A DNA stretch of 6,427 nt from a bacterium (GTDB taxonomy: Bacteria; Bacillota_I; Bacilli_A; RF39; UBA660): contig JAQXHT010000086.1 of NCBI GenBank assembly GCA_029007415.1, positions 1-6,427 of the forward strand, read 5' to 3'. The notes below the pieces were generated by a model, which did not search any database, was not told the DNA's origin, and saw nothing but the letters and a program-made list of their open reading frames with translations. The translations under genes were made by a program, and so were the position numbers. Positions 5,183 through 6,427 of this stretch are shown here, piece by piece. Position 1 is the stretch's first letter. Each line of letters begins with the position of its first letter.

Positions 5183-5848
5183 CTATTTTTCTAAATTTAT
5201 TCTTACTATTTTCATTATCTCTTGATGAATTTCTTCTACTGATTTCATTTTATCATTAGCTACACAATCAATAGTATCCCAATTATATAATTCTGATAAT
5301 TCAATATATGATTTTAAAACTAAATCTTGGTCAAAGATATCTTCTTGAAAAGTAAATGATACTTGTTTTTCATCTAATTGATTCAAATATTTGGCTGGTA
5401 CTTTTAAAAGAATAGTACAGTCTGGTTTAGGAAGTCTTAATAACCAATACTCTAATTTATCTATCCATTGATACATAAAAAAGCGTTCTTCACTATCGTT
5501 ATATCTACTTCCTTGATGAGCCATATTTGAACTAGTATATCTATTTAGTATTACAATATAGTCATCTTTTAGATAACGTTCTATCTTTTCTTTATGATAT
5601 TTTCGATCAGCTGCTGTATAAAGACAAACAACATATGGATCTAGTTTTTCGTATCCCTCTGGAAACCAACCGTTATTATTCTTTCCTAAAACACATTCTT
5701 TAAATATTTTCCCTGTCGGGCTTTTATACATTGGAAAAGAAAATTCTACTACTTTATAGCCTTCTTCTTTCAAAGTTTTAGCTAGTAGCTTACTTTGTGT
5801 TTCTTTTCCCGAATCATTTACTCCTTCAATTACTATTATCTTTCCCAT
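5183..5848 (-). CDS. tmk: Thymidylate kinase-like P-loop enzyme
   Basis: The 221-residue protein is a cytosolic nucleoside monophosphate kinase, most like dTMP kinase (dTMP + ATP to dTDP + ADP), an essential step to dTTP. The P-loop is GVNDSGKETQ (9-18): the Gly-x-x-x-x-Gly-Lys frame is kept, but Lys15 is followed by Glu and then Thr17, not the usual Ser/Thr. Other family marks are FSFP (36-39), the substrate-binding TAADRKYH (78-85) and NRYTSSNMAHQG (102-113), equivalent to the DRY...YQG motif with Asp replaced by Asn. A LID-like stretch lies around 150-165. GAGG lies eight bases before the ATG. It starts 12 bases after the HD gene, suggesting one operon and linked nucleotide metabolism. It could be a divergent dTMP kinase subfamily or a related deoxynucleotide kinase; I cannot tell whether it is the cell's only Tmk. 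Confidence 0.82.
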   Translation of the reverse strand: MGKIIVIEGVNDSGKETQSKLLAKTLKEEGYKVVEFSFPMYKSPTGKIFKECVLGKNNNGWFPEGYEKLDPYVVCLYTAADRKYHKEKIERYLKDDYIVILNRYTSSNMAHQGSRYNDSEERFFMYQWIDKLEYWLLRLPKPDCTILLKVPAKYLNQLDEKQVSFTFQEDIFDQDLVLKSYIELSELYNWDTIDCVANDKMKSVEEIHQEIMKIVRINLEK

Positions 5849-5860
5849 TTTTAGTTCCTC

Positions 5861-6427
5861 TTATATTAATGATACATTATTAGCACTATCAAAAGGTACA
5901 AGTAAACCTTTTCTACTAGCTAAGTAATCACACATATGAACAAAATTCTGGTACTTAGTTTTGGGATAAGGTAATACTTCGTTACCATTATAATCTTTAG
6001 TCCAAGGTCCCATATGTGATGAGATTACTTCTTTTAAGAATAATGCTTCTTCTTCACTAATACCTGCTTTTTCTCTATTTTCATAAACAAAGTTTGCTAC
6101 TAATAATGGATGGTCAAATCTAGTATATGTTTCTTCTTTTACTCCTCTTTTTAAACCATCATGCATTATTAAACCTACTATCATTAAATCTTTTTCACGA
6201 GATGTATATTTCTCCCCAATCGCTGGGTCATTTAACAACTCATGTGCAATATAACAAGCTGCTTTAGTATGTCTTAACAGGCCACCTTCTCCTAAAGCAT
6301 ACTTAGGATGATACTTTCCAGTAGAAGATGCTGCCTCATGAAAGAAATAATCAGGTAACAAATTGATTAGTTCCATTGCACTTTTCTTGATGTCTTCATT
6401 TTTCAAATAGTTTAATTCATCTTTAAA
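5861..6427 (-). CDS. HD-superfamily phosphohydrolase, 5' end cut by window
   Basis: The reading frame is open to the window edge, so the true start is probably outside. The only candidate start inside is TTG at 6406, with no ribosome site before it; upstream codons read FKDELNY in frame. Counting from that TTG (181 residues), the metal-binding H...HD...D signature is seen: His46 (GGLLRHT), His82-Asp83 (MHDGLKRG) and Asp160 (HMCDYL), with extra conserved-looking His99 (FDHP) and His131 (SSHMGPW). The lead-in FFHEAASSTGKYHPKYALGEGG recalls HD proteins such as the YhaM-type family. The probable role is phosphohydrolysis of a nucleotide or nucleic acid; the substrate is unknown. Its position 12 bases ahead of the thymidylate-kinase-like gene hints at nucleotide turnover. 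Confidence 0.82.
   Translation of the reverse strand, partial: FKDELNYLKNEDIKKSAMELINLLPDYFFHEAASSTGKYHPKYALGEGGLLRHTKAACYIAHELLNDPAIGEKYTSREKDLMIVGLIMHDGLKRGVKEETYTRFDHPLLVANFVYENREKAGISEEEALFLKEVISSHMGPWTKDYNGNEVLPYPKTKYQNFVHMCDYLASRKGLLVPFDSANNVSLI

Noticed and set aside
1..6427. CRISPR array, tRNA or rRNA genes
   Set aside because: No regularly spaced repeats, cloverleaf-like GC-rich segments or rRNA-like conserved stretches were seen; the gaps between genes are 12 to 104 bases and AT-rich.

Overview
The window is strongly AT-rich. All eight recognisable genes lie on the minus strand, so transcription runs from the high-coordinate end to the low-coordinate end. Shine-Dalgarno sites are strong (GGAGG, AGGTGA, GAGG), every Trp codon checked is TGG, and all eight stop codons are TAA or TAG with no TGA. 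This suggests a low-G+C Gram-positive (Bacillota/Bacilli-type, perhaps a gut lineage near Erysipelotrichia or RF39-like bacteria) using the standard code. The taxon is inferred from style and gene content, not proven.

Layout in transcription order. (1) 6427-4513 is a tight run of housekeeping-type genes: an HD-superfamily phosphohydrolase whose 5' end is cut by the window edge, a thymidylate-kinase-like P-loop enzyme, and a DUF421/YetF-type membrane protein, separated by only 12-25 bases. (2) 4464-3292 encodes a membrane-anchored GHL10-type putative glycoside hydrolase (the FenI-like family), probably acting at the outer surface or cell wall. (3) 3256-1462 is a cluster of three prepilin genes with class III (type IV pilin-like) leaders. 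The first (pilin 3) has the classic Glu5 and Pro22 of type IV pilins. The second and third (pilins 2 and 1) are a recent tandem duplication: about 93% identical over residues 7-157, each with a conserved Cys pair, but with clearly different tails just before the last Cys. (4) 1357-68 is a full-length IS4-family DDE transposase with its own promoter, followed by a 17-bp inverted repeat that overlaps its stop codon.

How it may work together: the pilin cluster supplies secreted, membrane-extracted subunits for a type IV pilus or type II secretion-like filament, but no assembly ATPase, platform protein or prepilin peptidase is present here, so the machinery must be elsewhere. Pilin 2 has a near-consensus promoter. 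Pilin 1 keeps the -35 box but lacks a good -10, so the two copies may be expressed unequally. The duplicated pilins with localized tail divergence are the most interesting feature of the window: they look like either a major-pilin variant pair or a simple sequence-variation locus, next to a mobile element. No wholly new system is demonstrated by the sequence alone.
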